From: CAZNKU01 sp045654805
Lineage (GTDB): Bacteria > Bacillota > Clostridia > Monoglobales > Firm-18
Reading direction: 5' to 3'
Assembly (NCBI GenBank): GCA_045654805.1
Contig: JAZOOD010000055.1
Coordinates: forward strand, 1-38,113
Length of the DNA: 38,113 nt
Each line of letters begins with the position of its first letter. Position 1 is the first letter of the stretch. The notes beneath the pieces were generated by a model. That model was not told where the DNA came from, did no database searches, and saw only the letters and a program-made list of their open reading frames with translations. The position numbers were made by a program, and so were the translations under genes. Below, in pieces: positions 14,123 to 23,234 of this stretch.

Positions 14123-14679
14123 TGTTATACCTTCAATTAGCTTACGAATTTTTCAAAACAGGGTTGTTTGCAATAGGCGGTGGACTTGCAACATTGCCGT
14201 TTTTGCGTGAAATATCCCTTGCATATCCGGAGTGGTACAGCCTTAATGAACTTTCAAATATGATAGCCGTAGGTAACGCAACACCCGGTCCTATCGGTGT
14301 AAATATGGCAACATACGCAGGATATTCTTCAGCCGGTATTGCAGGTGGTATTTTTGCAACCCTTGCACTTGTTTTACCAAGCTTTATTGTTATTTTGATT
14401 GTATCAACCGTACTTAAAAGATTCCGTTCAAGCATATATGTAGAAGGTGCTTTTAAAGGACTTCGCCCCGCTGTGGTTGCAATGATTATGGTGGCGATGC
14501 TTCAACTTGCGGAAGAAGTTTTTGTTATTCCTGATACAGAAACAATCCTACAATCATTAAGCATAAAACACATTATATTATTTGCAATAATATTTGTACT
14601 TACCAAACTGCAAAAGAAAAACCATATTTTGCTGTATATTGCAATAGGTGCAATTATTGGCATAATATTTAAGATGTAG
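14119..14679 (+). CDS. Chromate transporter, second short subunit
   Basis: The 186-aa CHR protein has the same signature: FKTGLFAIGGGLATLPFL near the N-terminus, NATPGPIGVNMATYAG, and about six hydrophobic segments. It overlaps the first subunit by ATGA and has GGAGGTGG upstream, so the two are translated together as a heteromeric carrier. The inner motif FAIGGGLAT replaces FTFGGGYAM of its partner, a usual difference between the two halves. A terminator follows immediately. Confidence 0.85.
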   Translation: MMLYLQLAYEFFKTGLFAIGGGLATLPFLREISLAYPEWYSLNELSNMIAVGNATPGPIGVNMATYAGYSSAGIAGGIFATLALVLPSFIVILIVSTVLKRFRSSIYVEGAFKGLRPAVVAMIMVAMLQLAEEVFVIPDTETILQSLSIKHIILFAIIFVLTKLQKKNHILLYIAIGAIIGIIFKM

Positions 14680-14710
14680 AAAAACGACTCTATACCGAGA
14701 GTCGTTTTTT
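14680..14710. terminator. Bidirectional terminator between chromate transporter and WYL gene
   Basis: A perfect 12-bp stem (14680-14691 with 14698-14709) closes a six-base loop. It overlaps the last bases of the convergent WYL-domain gene. Confidence 0.85.
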
Positions 14711-15698
14711 AATAATTATCAATATTTTCTTTTAATATATTCTTATATTCTTCTACCACACTTTTGGGTGAAACAATTTTGATTTTATTACCAAGCATAA
14801 ACACCCAACTGTAAAAAGTAGGACTGACGTCAACCTTTATAGTCACAGCATATTCATTTTCACTTTCCTTGCGCAGATGGATGTTGTCACCAAACTTGTC
14901 TATAACCACACCGATTATACTTTCATTACATAAAAATCTGACTGTTTCCGTCTTGCCCTTATACATATTAAAAACCTTTTTTGTATAATCCGCAAGGTTG
15001 AATTTATCATTTGCAACAAGGTTAATATCATCTCTTGCATCTTCCAAAATTTTAATATCAGTCATCTTGTCAACCCTGAAGTGTGTAATACCCTGATATT
15101 TTGGATAATGAGCGATAAGATAATAATTATCGTCAGAATATATCATAGCATATGGACTTACAACATATTCATTACCATCATTGCGAAATTCCTTGTTATT
15201 AACCGTATTGTAACGATAATACCTGTAACTTATTTTTTTATTTGAATTAATAGCCGTGTATAAAAAATCAATATTATAATATATTTTTTCATTAAAATTT
15301 TTTACACGATCAGTTATATAAACCTGGCGTTGCAGTTCGGTTGCCTGATGCTTGCTGGCAAGGCCCTCAAGCTTTCCTATAAGTTCCCCGCTCTTTTTAG
15401 CAGTTATAAATTTAGACGCTTGTACACAATCAACAAGTAACTTAAGCTCTGCAAGTTGAAAATCCCTGCTGCCCATATAGTACACAAACCTATCTCTCTT
15501 TTCACTTACTATATCCACACCGGCATTTACAAGCAACTCAATATCGTTGTATAATGACTTTCTTTCCGCGGAAACTCCGTATCTTCCAAGCTCAGTTATT
15601 ATCTGTGACATAGTCATAGGGTTATTTTCATCAGTATTTTCAAACAAAATACGATATAGATACCAAAGCTTAAGCTTTTGATTACTGTTCTTTGGCAT
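14709..15698 (-). CDS. WYL-domain transcriptional regulator
   Basis: The 329-aa protein has an N-terminal winged helix of the HTH-11 type (about 8-60: LWYLYRILFENT ... YGVSAERKSLYNDIELL) and a central WYL domain (about 130-225; YYLIAHYPKYQGITHFRVDKM carries the ligand-face positions), then a C-terminal WCX-like segment. Such proteins sense nucleic acid or nucleotide ligands and repress or activate genes, often tied to DNA damage or phage defence. I choose the ATG at 15698, which overlaps the AI-2E-type gene end by 17 bp. A TTG four codons earlier abuts the SD. It is the last gene of the proS unit. Its targets are unknown. Confidence 0.85.
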   Translation of the reverse strand: MPKNSNQKLKLWYLYRILFENTDENNPMTMSQIITELGRYGVSAERKSLYNDIELLVNAGVDIVSEKRDRFVYYMGSRDFQLAELKLLVDCVQASKFITAKKSGELIGKLEGLASKHQATELQRQVYITDRVKNFNEKIYYNIDFLYTAINSNKKISYRYYRYNTVNNKEFRNDGNEYVVSPYAMIYSDDNYYLIAHYPKYQGITHFRVDKMTDIKILEDARDDINLVANDKFNLADYTKKVFNMYKGKTETVRFLCNESIIGVVIDKFGDNIHLRKESENEYAVTIKVDVSPTFYSWVFMLGNKIKIVSPKSVVEEYKNILKENIDNY

Positions 15699-16842
15699 TT
15701 TGTACCACAACCTCTGTTTTTTCAGAAATTTCAGAAACCTCCTCAGGTTCTTCTTTTATACGTTTTTTTAGACGCATATCAACAAAATCCTCTACAAGAT
15801 TTTTGATTATAACTACCAGAGGAACACCAACAATCATACCGGCAAAGCCAAAAGCCACACCGCAGGTAGTAACTGAAAACAATATCCAAAAAGCAGATAC
15901 TCCTATATTATCACTAAGAATTTTAGGGCCTATGACATTACCGTCAAGCTGCTGTACAATTAATATAATAGCAAGGGCAATAACCGCATGCCACGGATTT
16001 ATAAGTAACAAAATTCCAACTACCGGAATTGATGAGAAAATTGGTCCAAAATAAGGTATCATATTTCCTATACCGCCGATAAGACTAAAAACTGCCGCAT
16101 ATTCTATGCGAAAAACGACAAACAGTATAAACATTAAAATACCAATAATAAAACTGTCTATCGCCTTACCTATAATAAAGTTTTTAAATACGGTATTTGC
16201 CATAGTAAATGAATTTAAAACATATTCTTCATTTTTTTCAGAAACCAATGCCCGTACAAGTCTTTTTGCTCTGCCAAGCAAATCATCTTTTTCAATAAGC
16301 ATATATATCGCCATTATGACAGATGTAACTATCAAAATTATACTGCTTCCCAAAGAAGTAACTGCATTAAGTGTAAAACCATACAAATTCTGAATTGTGC
16401 CATTTAATGTATCAAGAAGATTTTTGTCAATTTCATAAATATTAAAATTATAAATCGCAGACAAATCAATATCAAAAAACCTTGCAACACTTTCAATAGC
16501 AGCATAAATGCCCGTATTATGCTCAATAAGCAGGCTGCTGACATACGTTATAAGTTCCTTTACAGTATTAACCAAAAACGGAATTGCGTAGTAACATACA
16601 AGACCACACAAAATCAATACCAATACTACAACTATCACTATTGACAAAATCCTGTTTATCTTAAACTTTCTGTTAAATACCCTTACAAAACCATCAAGCA
16701 GATATGCAATTACAACACCATAAATAAGCGGTTTGAAAACATTAATAACAAAGGATATCTTATCCCCTGCAAAAACTACTAAAAAAGCCAATACCGCAAC
16801 TATAAACAAATATAAAAAACTTTTTCCTTTTACTTTGTCCAT
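15682..16842 (-). CDS. AI-2E family membrane transporter
   Basis: The 386-aa protein has about seven or eight membrane segments: one at the N-terminus (about 9-30), pairs around 50-90, then GNMIPYFGPIFSSIPV, a family signature, and the last two around 320-350 with GFAGMIVGVPLVVIIKNL. The C-terminus is highly charged. Despite the name, members export varied solutes or act as Na+/H+ antiporters, so the substrate is open. The ATG at 16842 follows a GGTGG site. The gene lies 23 bp after proS and overlaps the WYL-regulator gene. Confidence 0.88.
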   Translation of the reverse strand: MDKVKGKSFLYLFIVAVLAFLVVFAGDKISFVINVFKPLIYGVVIAYLLDGFVRVFNRKFKINRILSIVIVVVLVLILCGLVCYYAIPFLVNTVKELITYVSSLLIEHNTGIYAAIESVARFFDIDLSAIYNFNIYEIDKNLLDTLNGTIQNLYGFTLNAVTSLGSSIILIVTSVIMAIYMLIEKDDLLGRAKRLVRALVSEKNEEYVLNSFTMANTVFKNFIIGKAIDSFIIGILMFILFVVFRIEYAAVFSLIGGIGNMIPYFGPIFSSIPVVGILLLINPWHAVIALAIILIVQQLDGNVIGPKILSDNIGVSAFWILFSVTTCGVAFGFAGMIVGVPLVVIIKNLVEDFVDMRLKKRIKEEPEEVSEISEKTEVVVQNAKEQ

Positions 16843-16865
16843 AAAATCCACCAACTAATTATTTA

Positions 16866-18302
16866 TTAATATGCTTTACCCCAATAAGCCATAGCCTTGG
16901 CAGGTTTATCGCAGCATACACATTTATCTGACAAATGCTCCTGTTCAAAAGGCATACATCTTGAAGATAATCCCGCTTCTTCTTTGATTTTTTCTTCACA
17001 GGCAAGATCGCCGCACCACATTGCTTTTACAAAGCCTGTCTTTTCTGCAGCGCATTTCTTCATTTCCTCAAAATCAGTAACCTTGTATGTCTTTTGTTCT
17101 CTCAAAGCCAATGCTCTTTGGAACATATCCTGCTGGATTGTATCCAACAATTTAACAACAGTTTCTTCAATATTATCCAAGGATACAACAATTTTCTCGT
17201 GAGTGTCACGTCTTACCAAAACGCACTGATTATTTTCAATATCCTTAGGGCCGATTTCAAGTCTTAAAGGAACACCCTTCATTTCATATTCACTGAACTT
17301 CCAGCCTGGAGACTTGTCAGAATCATCAAGTTTAACACTTACGACTGATTTTAAGTTGCCAAGAAGCTCGTTAGCCTTGTCCAGAACACCTTCCTTTTTC
17401 TGGGCAATAGGTACAATAATAAGCTGTAATGGTGCAATCTTAGGCGGTAACACCAAACCGTTATCGTCACCGTGCATCATAATAATAGCACCGATAAGTC
17501 TTGTGGAAACACCCCAGGATGTTTCGTGTACATACTGAAGCTTATTGTTACGGTCAGTAAACTGGATGTCAAAAGCCTTTGCAAATCCGTCACCGAAATA
17601 GTGTGAGGTACCTGCCTGCAAAGCCTTACCGTCATGCATCATACTTTCAATAGTATATGTTTGTTCTGCACCTGCAAATTTTTCCTTATCAGTCTTTTGT
17701 CCCTTAATAACAGGGATAGCAAGATAATTTTCGCAGAAATCAGCATATACATTCAACATTCTCTGTGTTTCTTCAATAGCGTCCTCAGCTGTTTCGTGAA
17801 CAGTATGACCTTCCTGCCACAAAAATTCAACAGAACGAAGGAATGGTCTTGTTGTCTTTTCCCATCTTACAACAGAACACCACTGGTTATAAAGCTTTGG
17901 CAAATCTCTGTAAGAATGTACTATGTTAGCATAGTGGTCGCAGAACAAAGTTTCCGAAGTGGGTCTTACACAAAGTCTTTCCTGCAAAGGCTCGCTGCCG
18001 CCGTGAGTAACCCACGCAACTTCGGGAGCAAAGCCCTCAACGTGGTCCTTTTCCTTTTGCAAAAGGCTTTCGGGAATAAACATAGGCATATACACATTTT
18101 CGTGCCCTGTTTCCTTAAACTTGCCGTCCAAAACCTTTTGAATATTTTCCCATATTGCATAACCATAAGGGCGGATAATCATACAACCTCTTACGCTGGA
18201 ATATTCGATAAGGTCAGCCTTTTTAACAATATCTGTATACCATTTTGCAAAATCAACATCCATAGATGTAATTTCTTCTACAAATTTTTTCTGTTTGTCC
18301 AT
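16866..18302 (-). CDS. proS: Prolyl-tRNA synthetase, archaeal/eukaryotic-type (ProS type 3)
   Basis: The 478-aa cytoplasmic class II synthetase charges tRNA-Pro. It has motif 1 in SVRGCMIIRPYGYAIWENIQ, motif 2 around LCVRPTSETLFCDHY and WSVVRWEKTTRPFLRSVEF-like residues, and motif 3 near MMHGDDNGLVLPP. There is an anticodon-binding domain (about 290-380) and a C-terminal cysteine-rich zinc domain (CGDLACEE, SSRCMPF, CVCC). It is the short type, without the editing domain of bacterial ProS. The ATG at 18302 has a GAAAGGA site upstream. I saw no T-box leader in the 160 bp upstream. It leads a three-gene minus-strand unit. Confidence 0.95.
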   Translation of the reverse strand: MDKQKKFVEEITSMDVDFAKWYTDIVKKADLIEYSSVRGCMIIRPYGYAIWENIQKVLDGKFKETGHENVYMPMFIPESLLQKEKDHVEGFAPEVAWVTHGGSEPLQERLCVRPTSETLFCDHYANIVHSYRDLPKLYNQWCSVVRWEKTTRPFLRSVEFLWQEGHTVHETAEDAIEETQRMLNVYADFCENYLAIPVIKGQKTDKEKFAGAEQTYTIESMMHDGKALQAGTSHYFGDGFAKAFDIQFTDRNNKLQYVHETSWGVSTRLIGAIIMMHGDDNGLVLPPKIAPLQLIIVPIAQKKEGVLDKANELLGNLKSVVSVKLDDSDKSPGWKFSEYEMKGVPLRLEIGPKDIENNQCVLVRRDTHEKIVVSLDNIEETVVKLLDTIQQDMFQRALALREQKTYKVTDFEEMKKCAAEKTGFVKAMWCGDLACEEKIKEEAGLSSRCMPFEQEHLSDKCVCCDKPAKAMAYWGKAY

Positions 18303-18410
18303 TTTATTGTCAATCCTTTCTTTTCATACATAATAATATTACATTAAAAGCACGTAATTGTCAAGGAAAAAGCACTTTAATACATTAATAATCCTTTTTG
18401 AATTAAACTA

Positions 18411-18439
18411 TTGAAAAACCGCAAAAAATTTGTTACAAT
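18411..18439 (+). promoter_or_regulatory. Promoter of the membrane-anchored protein gene
   Basis: TTGAAA (18411-18416) and TACAAT (18434-18439) are 17 bp apart; the gene starts at 18465 after an AAAGGAGG site. Confidence 0.65.
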
Positions 18440-18464
18440 GTAAAAAAACAAAAGGAGGACAGGT

Positions 18465-19217
18465 ATGTCAAAGAAAATAAATAAAAAAGATGACAAAAAT
18501 ACATCTTTAAATATAAAAATCACAATTATAACCGCCGTAGTGATAGTATGGGTAATATGCCTTGCCGTAATGCTTTCAAAATGCGATTTCGACAAGGGTG
18601 CAGAAAATGCAAATACTCCCACGGATACAATTAGTGATATTACTACATATGAAAGTGCCGAAAACGGTAAGATAAGCAAGGGGGAATCTAAAACTGTTGC
18701 ATATTTGGATTCACACTTTAAGGCCAGCCACTACAGAGTAAAAGAGATTGAGATATCCTCCGCACAGGAAGGAACTTATTACATAACGGAAGCATTCACA
18801 TATTCAACCGATGGATATGTTTACCGTAGAACAAGTTATTCAACATATGCTGAACGTGAATACACAGATTCAACCGCAGAGCTTCTTACCCCTACGAATG
18901 CTTATGTAATATATCCGGAAATGAAAGTATATTTCAACAGCGATGGAAACAGCAGTCTGTACAAAAATACAATGGATTTTGCTAACGAATACTTTAATAC
19001 AGGAACTATTAATGTACGCGGTTTTGACTATTACTACGAAGAAACTTCAAATGCCGACGGAATAACAACAAAGTACTGTTTTGATAAAAATAATGAGCTT
19101 AAATACATTATATCAACTACAGCACAGGGAACTGTTACAGAAGAAATTAAGGAATATTCTAAAGATATAGATTATTCATTATTCCAGATACCTGCGGACT
19201 ATGTGTTGGAGCAGTAA
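18465..19217 (+). CDS. Membrane-anchored extracytoplasmic protein, unknown function
   Basis: The 250-aa protein starts with a lysine-rich segment, then one hydrophobic helix (about 18-39) ending in a cysteine (MLSKC). That is not a good lipobox, so it is more likely a signal anchor than a lipoprotein. The remaining 210 residues are rich in Thr, Ser, Tyr, Asp and Glu, with alternating strands such as YRVKEIEISSAQEGTYYI, as in extracytoplasmic beta-sheet domains. I do not recognise a family. The gene ends in a 19-bp tail-to-tail overlap with the GIY-YIG gene. No catalytic motif is seen. Confidence 0.65.
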   Translation: MSKKINKKDDKNTSLNIKITIITAVVIVWVICLAVMLSKCDFDKGAENANTPTDTISDITTYESAENGKISKGESKTVAYLDSHFKASHYRVKEIEISSAQEGTYYITEAFTYSTDGYVYRRTSYSTYAEREYTDSTAELLTPTNAYVIYPEMKVYFNSDGNSSLYKNTMDFANEYFNTGTINVRGFDYYYEETSNADGITTKYCFDKNNELKYIISTTAQGTVTEEIKEYSKDIDYSLFQIPADYVLEQ

Positions 19218-19453
19218 TCCGCGACTAATTTTTCCTTTTGAGAACGGCTTAATTTTTTGATTTCGTATTCTCTTTTTAATGCTTGGGATTTGTCATTGTA
19301 TTTTTCGACAAAAACCAATTCAAGCGGTAAGCGTGACCTAGTATACTTGGCACCTTTACCGCTTTTATGTTTTTCTAATCTCTTTTTTACATCATTGGTG
19401 TACCCGCAGTAAAAACTGCCGTCACCGCATTTTAATATATATACATAAAACAT
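19199..19453 (-). CDS. GIY-YIG nuclease family protein (YhbQ/UPF0213-like)
   Basis: The 84-aa protein is a single GIY-YIG domain: VYILKCGDGSFYCGYTNDVKKRL, where YVYIL and CGYT correspond to the two signature strands, then an arginine in a KRLEKHKSGKGAKYTR segment and a conserved glutamate in LKREYEIKKL. Small proteins of this kind are common in bacteria and proposed to act in DNA repair. I start at the ATG at 19453, with CAGGTG upstream, rather than nine codons earlier. It lies between two unrelated genes and shows no operon partner except sigK upstream on the same strand. Confidence 0.85.
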   Translation of the reverse strand: MFYVYILKCGDGSFYCGYTNDVKKRLEKHKSGKGAKYTRSRLPLELVFVEKYNDKSQALKREYEIKKLSRSQKEKLVADYCSNT

Positions 19454-19495
19454 TTCTATCACCTGTATATATCTTAACATAATTTTACATAATTT

Positions 19496-20185
19496 TCAAA
19501 TCTCCATATCCTGCATATTTCTACTCAATTTCTCCAGAGCTTTTTTTTCAATTCTGGAAACGTAAGACCTTGAAATGTTGAGTTTTTTAGCTATTTCATT
19601 TTGTGTATATTCCACCCCGCCCGCAAGGCCGTAACGCAGTATTATAATAATCTTTTCCCTTTTATCCAAAACCTTATCCAAAAGTGCGGAAAGAGAGCTT
19701 TTTACCATTTTAAGGTTTACAGTATCCAATATTTCGTCCTCATCATTGCTGAGAATGTCATTAAATGTAATCTGATTGCCCTCACAATCCGTACCGATAG
19801 GCTCATCAATAGATATTTCGTTCTGTATTTTTTTACCGGAACGTATAGCCATAAGTATCTCGTTTTCGATACAACGGGAAATATAGGTGGAAAGCTTGGT
19901 TTTTTTATCGAAATTATAGCTTGAAATACCCTTTATAAGTCCAATAGTACCTATGGAAATTGCATCGTCACAATCCTTAAAAACCCCTGTATATTTTTTT
20001 GCAATATGTGCCACCAGACGCAGATTATGTTCTATAAGCTTATTTTTTGCCTCATCATCTCCGTTTTTATATTTTAAAAGCAGTTCATCCTCTTCCTTTT
20101 TGCTAAGCTGTTTGGGAAATGAATTGAGATTAGACATATACCCCATCAGCATAAACAGTTGTTTTAACAATAGTTCTATAAACAA
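19496..20185 (-). CDS. sigK: Sporulation sigma factor SigK (pro-sigma-K)
   Basis: The 229-aa sigma factor of late mother-cell sporulation. It starts with a hydrophobic pro-sequence (FIELLLKQLFMLMGYMSN, about 20 residues) like the one removed by SpoIVFB in Bacillus. It has region 2 (LIEHNLRLVAHIAKKYTG, ISIGTIGLIKGISSYNF, KLSTYISRCIENEILM) and region 4 (YTQNEIAKKLNISRSYVSRIEKKALEKL). The start is read as TTG at 20185, with GAGGAG eight bases before it. In-frame codons further upstream are not conserved in type. The gene is uninterrupted (no skin element). It marks the organism as a spore-former or close descendant. Confidence 0.9.
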   Translation of the reverse strand: MFIELLLKQLFMLMGYMSNLNSFPKQLSKKEEDELLLKYKNGDDEAKNKLIEHNLRLVAHIAKKYTGVFKDCDDAISIGTIGLIKGISSYNFDKKTKLSTYISRCIENEILMAIRSGKKIQNEISIDEPIGTDCEGNQITFNDILSNDEDEILDTVNLKMVKSSLSALLDKVLDKREKIIIILRYGLAGGVEYTQNEIAKKLNISRSYVSRIEKKALEKLSRNMQDMEI

Positions 20186-20204
20186 ATTCACCACTCCTCG
20201 GTAA

Positions 20205-20229
20205 ATTGTATGATTGCCACAACTTGGAC
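20205..20229 (-). promoter_or_regulatory. Possible SigE-type promoter of sigK
   Basis: On the minus strand, CATACAAT (20205-20212) matches the -10 consensus of SigE. At about the right distance upstream there is only a weak -35 containing ATA. The -10 lies very close to the ribosome-binding site, so the leader would be very short. Control of sigK by SigE is known in Bacillus; here it is inferred. Confidence 0.35.
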
Positions 20230-20339
20230 TATACTCCAAACAAAAGTTACAACAACATATTGTTATTAACCACTTTTTATCAAAACAATATATGCAATAA
20301 AAAAATGACAAAAAAACAAATTTTTCTTCCCGTTTAATA

Positions 20340-20367
20340 TTGACTTTTCTTCCTATTATGATATAAT
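20340..20367 (+). promoter_or_regulatory. Promoter of the ech-hyp operon
   Basis: TTGACT (20340-20345) and a perfect TATAAT (20362-20367) are 16 bp apart, 41 bp upstream of echA. No other strong promoter was seen up to hypE. Confidence 0.75.
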
Positions 20368-20407
20368 GATTTCTGTATGAAGAAAAATAAAAGGAGTGTA
20401 AAAACAA

Positions 20408-22345
20408 ATGGGTATGAATAGTACACTTGTATCAATTTTGATACTATTTCCGTTTGTAATTGCAGCTGTTTTGCATTTTCTTAAAACAAGAAATGCCAGA
20501 AGAATAGTTGCATATGGTGGCTGCGGAATAATTATTGCCACAACATTATTTTATGCGGTGAGATTTTTAGCAGGCGGGGCTCAATCAGTTCAGCTTTTAA
20601 AATCAACACCTGTTATCGACAAGGCTATGTTGGTTATTGAGGTATTTTTGATGATACTGATTGTGTTCCTTAGCTTCAAACACAAAAAGTACTACACAGC
20701 TATTCTGTCAGTTGCACAGACAGGGCTTATTGCATGGTTGGAAATATTTCACCCGGCAGAAGCAAAGTTCCACCTATTGACAGACAAGCTTACTGTTATA
20801 ATGTGCCTTATGATTGGTATTATCGGATGTCTTATCTGTATATACGCAATAGGCTATATGAGAAGATATCACCATCATCATAAAGAATACAAAGACAGAA
20901 GAACATTCTTCTTCCCTATGCTTTTTGTATTCATCGGCGCAATGTTTGGTCTTGTACTTTCAGATAATCTTATCTGGATATATTTCTTCTGGGAAATTAC
21001 AAGTATATCATCATTCCTTTTGATTGGTTACACAAAGACAAAGGAAGCTATAGACAATTCATTCCGCGCTCTTTGGATGAACCTTTTGGGCGGTCTTGGT
21101 TTTGCAATAGCTATTGTTATTGCTCACCTTAATTACCATATTGTAAACTTAAGCGAGCTTATTGCAAAGTTCCTTGATGCTACAAAAATAGGCGAGCATA
21201 ACGGTATGGTTGTTATTGTTATATTACTTGCTCTTGCAGGTCTTACAAAGTCTGCACAGATGCCATTTTCAAAGTGGTTGCTTGGTGCTATGGTTGCTCC
21301 TACACCTACATCGGCTTTGTTACATAGTGCTACAATGGTTAAAGCGGGTGTTTACTTGCTTCTTCGTCTGGCACCTACTTTCAACGGCAACGTTGCAGGT
21401 ACAATGGTAGCATATGTTGGCGGTATAACCTTCCTTGTAACAAGTATGATTGCTATTACCGAAAGTGATGCAAAAAAAGTGTTGGCTTATTCAACAATAT
21501 CAAATCTTGGTATTATTACGGCGTGTGCAGGCTGCGGTACAGAGGCTACTGTATGGGCAGGCATCCTTCTTATGATGTTCCACGCTGTATCAAAATCAAT
21601 GTTGTTCCAGGCTGTAGGCTCTATTGAAAACTCAAGAGGCAGCCGTGATATTGAAGATATGCACGGTCTTATCAAAATGTTGCCCGGACTTGCAGTAATT
21701 ATGATTATCGGTATTTGCGCAATGTTCCTTGCACCATTTGGTATGCTTGTTTCAAAATGGGCTGCTTTAAAATCTTTTATTGATTCAAACAGCATTATTC
21801 TGGTATGCTTTATCTGCTTTGGTAGTGCTACAACAATGGTTTACTGGACAAAATGGCTTTGCAAAGTTTTGGCTTGTACACCTTCAAAGCATATTGAAGA
21901 TATTACAACAAGCGGGCAGTGGTTCTCACTTAGGATACACGCAGTTATGACAGTTGGTCTTTGCGCATTCTTCCCGTTTATTGCAACAAAGCTTCTAAAT
22001 CCGCTTATTGAACGTATGTTCTTTACTGAAAACGTAAGTGTTCTTGAATTCAGTGATATGATTATTATAGTTATAATGCTTGTAATCATCTTTGCTGTAC
22101 CGTTGATTTCAAAGTTCCTTGCAGATAATCTTAAGGCTGAAGAATCTCTAAACTACCTCGGCGGTATCAACATGGGTGATAACAAAACCTTTGAAGACTC
22201 ATTCCATAACAACAGAAAAATGTATCTTTCCGGTTGGTATATGGAGGGTATATTCTCTGACGCTAAAATGTGGTTCCCTACAGCTTCGATATGTGCTGTA
22301 ATTATTATTGTTACAATAGCAATGGCAATTGGAGGTGCTTTCTAA
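20408..22345 (+). CDS. echA: Ech hydrogenase subunit A (ion-translocating, NuoL-like)
   Basis: The 645-aa polytopic membrane protein is of the NuoL/MrpA antiporter family, with about 16 membrane segments. Family marks include FFFWEITSISSFLLIGYT, the SALLHSATMVKAGVYLL segment, TESDAKKVLAYSTISNLG with its conserved lysine and histidine neighbours, and MMFHAVSKSMLF. It forms the ion channel of the Ech complex, which couples electron flow from ferredoxin to H+ with ion export. It is the first gene of a six-gene subunit block. Its stop overlaps the echB start (TAATG). AAGGAG lies upstream of its ATG; a second ATG two codons on is possible. Confidence 0.93.
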   Translation: MGMNSTLVSILILFPFVIAAVLHFLKTRNARRIVAYGGCGIIIATTLFYAVRFLAGGAQSVQLLKSTPVIDKAMLVIEVFLMILIVFLSFKHKKYYTAILSVAQTGLIAWLEIFHPAEAKFHLLTDKLTVIMCLMIGIIGCLICIYAIGYMRRYHHHHKEYKDRRTFFFPMLFVFIGAMFGLVLSDNLIWIYFFWEITSISSFLLIGYTKTKEAIDNSFRALWMNLLGGLGFAIAIVIAHLNYHIVNLSELIAKFLDATKIGEHNGMVVIVILLALAGLTKSAQMPFSKWLLGAMVAPTPTSALLHSATMVKAGVYLLLRLAPTFNGNVAGTMVAYVGGITFLVTSMIAITESDAKKVLAYSTISNLGIITACAGCGTEATVWAGILLMMFHAVSKSMLFQAVGSIENSRGSRDIEDMHGLIKMLPGLAVIMIIGICAMFLAPFGMLVSKWAALKSFIDSNSIILVCFICFGSATTMVYWTKWLCKVLACTPSKHIEDITTSGQWFSLRIHAVMTVGLCAFFPFIATKLLNPLIERMFFTENVSVLEFSDMIIIVIMLVIIFAVPLISKFLADNLKAEESLNYLGGINMGDNKTFEDSFHNNRKMYLSGWYMEGIFSDAKMWFPTASICAVIIIVTIAMAIGGAF

Positions 22346-23223
22346 TGACAATTAAAATTATAAGTGTAATTTTGTACTTGCTTTTGGCACCTGTTATAGG
22401 CGGATTGCTTAACGGTATTGACAGAAAGATTACTGCCCGTATGCAGGGCAGAATAGGGCCGTCAATTTTCCAACCTTTTTATGATGTGTTTAAGCTTATC
22501 AAAAAGGATGTATTCAGAATCAACAATATGCAATATATGTTTGTATGGGGATTTTTCATCCTTGTTGTAATAACAGGCGTACTTTTCTTTACAGGTGAAG
22601 ATTTGCTTTTGGTATTCTTTACACTTACTACAGCTGCAATGTTCCTTGTACTTGAAGCTTCTACAACAAACACACCTTACTCCGTATTGGGTTCACAGCG
22701 TGAAATTGCACAGATGCTTTCATACGAACCTATGGTGCTTTTGACTGCAGTAGGCTTTTATATGGCAACAGGGTCATTCCATGTTGAAGAAATTATAAAG
22801 GCTGATATGCCTGCAATTGTATATCTACCCGGTGTATTTGTAGGATTCTTGTATATCTTGACAATCAAATTGAGAAAGTCTCCTTTTGATATCAGTACAT
22901 CACACCACGCTCATCAGGAGCTTGTAAAAGGTATTACAACAGAGCTTTCAGGCAAAATGCTTGCTATGATTGAAATTACACATTGGTACGAAAATGTATT
23001 TTTAATGGGTATTATCGCTTTGTTTATAATACACAATTCCTGGTGGAGTATCCCTGTAGCGCTTTTGGTTGTTGCAATAGCATATTTCTTGGAAATTCTT
23101 ATTGACAACACAAGTGCCAGAGTAAAGTGGGACCTTATGTTTAAATCTTCATGGATTATTACAATAATCGCAGGTGTGCTAAACATTGTTGTGCTACAGA
23201 TTTTGTTACCGATTTTGAAATAG
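22345..23223 (+). CDS. echB: Ech hydrogenase subunit B (NuoH-like membrane subunit)
   Basis: The 292-aa integral membrane protein is homologous to NuoH/HycD. GGLLNGIDRKITARMQGRIGPSIFQPFYD is the conserved NuoH-type first loop, followed by about eight membrane segments and SPFDISTSHHAHQELVKG. It anchors the hydrophilic arm to the membrane and lies by the quinone-site counterpart in complex I. The start is the ATG at 22345, one base into the echA stop codon, with GGAGGT eight bases before it. Upstream in-frame codons give no membrane sequence and are not used. Confidence 0.93.
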   Translation: MTIKIISVILYLLLAPVIGGLLNGIDRKITARMQGRIGPSIFQPFYDVFKLIKKDVFRINNMQYMFVWGFFILVVITGVLFFTGEDLLLVFFTLTTAAMFLVLEASTTNTPYSVLGSQREIAQMLSYEPMVLLTAVGFYMATGSFHVEEIIKADMPAIVYLPGVFVGFLYILTIKLRKSPFDISTSHHAHQELVKGITTELSGKMLAMIEITHWYENVFLMGIIALFIIHNSWWSIPVALLVVAIAYFLEILIDNTSARVKWDLMFKSSWIITIIAGVLNIVVLQILLPILK

Positions 23224-23234
23224 GAGGAAAAGTT

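Noticed and set aside
17634..18347. 237-aa frame opposite proS
   Set aside because: Antisense shadow of a certain gene, rich in Cys and Phe with no start signal of its own.
18303..18464. T-box leader upstream of proS
   Set aside because: No T-box sequence, specifier hairpin or terminator/antiterminator pair is visible in the 160 bp.
20186..20407. N-terminal extension of the sigK frame
   Set aside because: The extra 74 codons give a Cys/Phe/Tyr-rich string unlike any sigma factor. The pro-sequence and SD mark the TTG at 20185.
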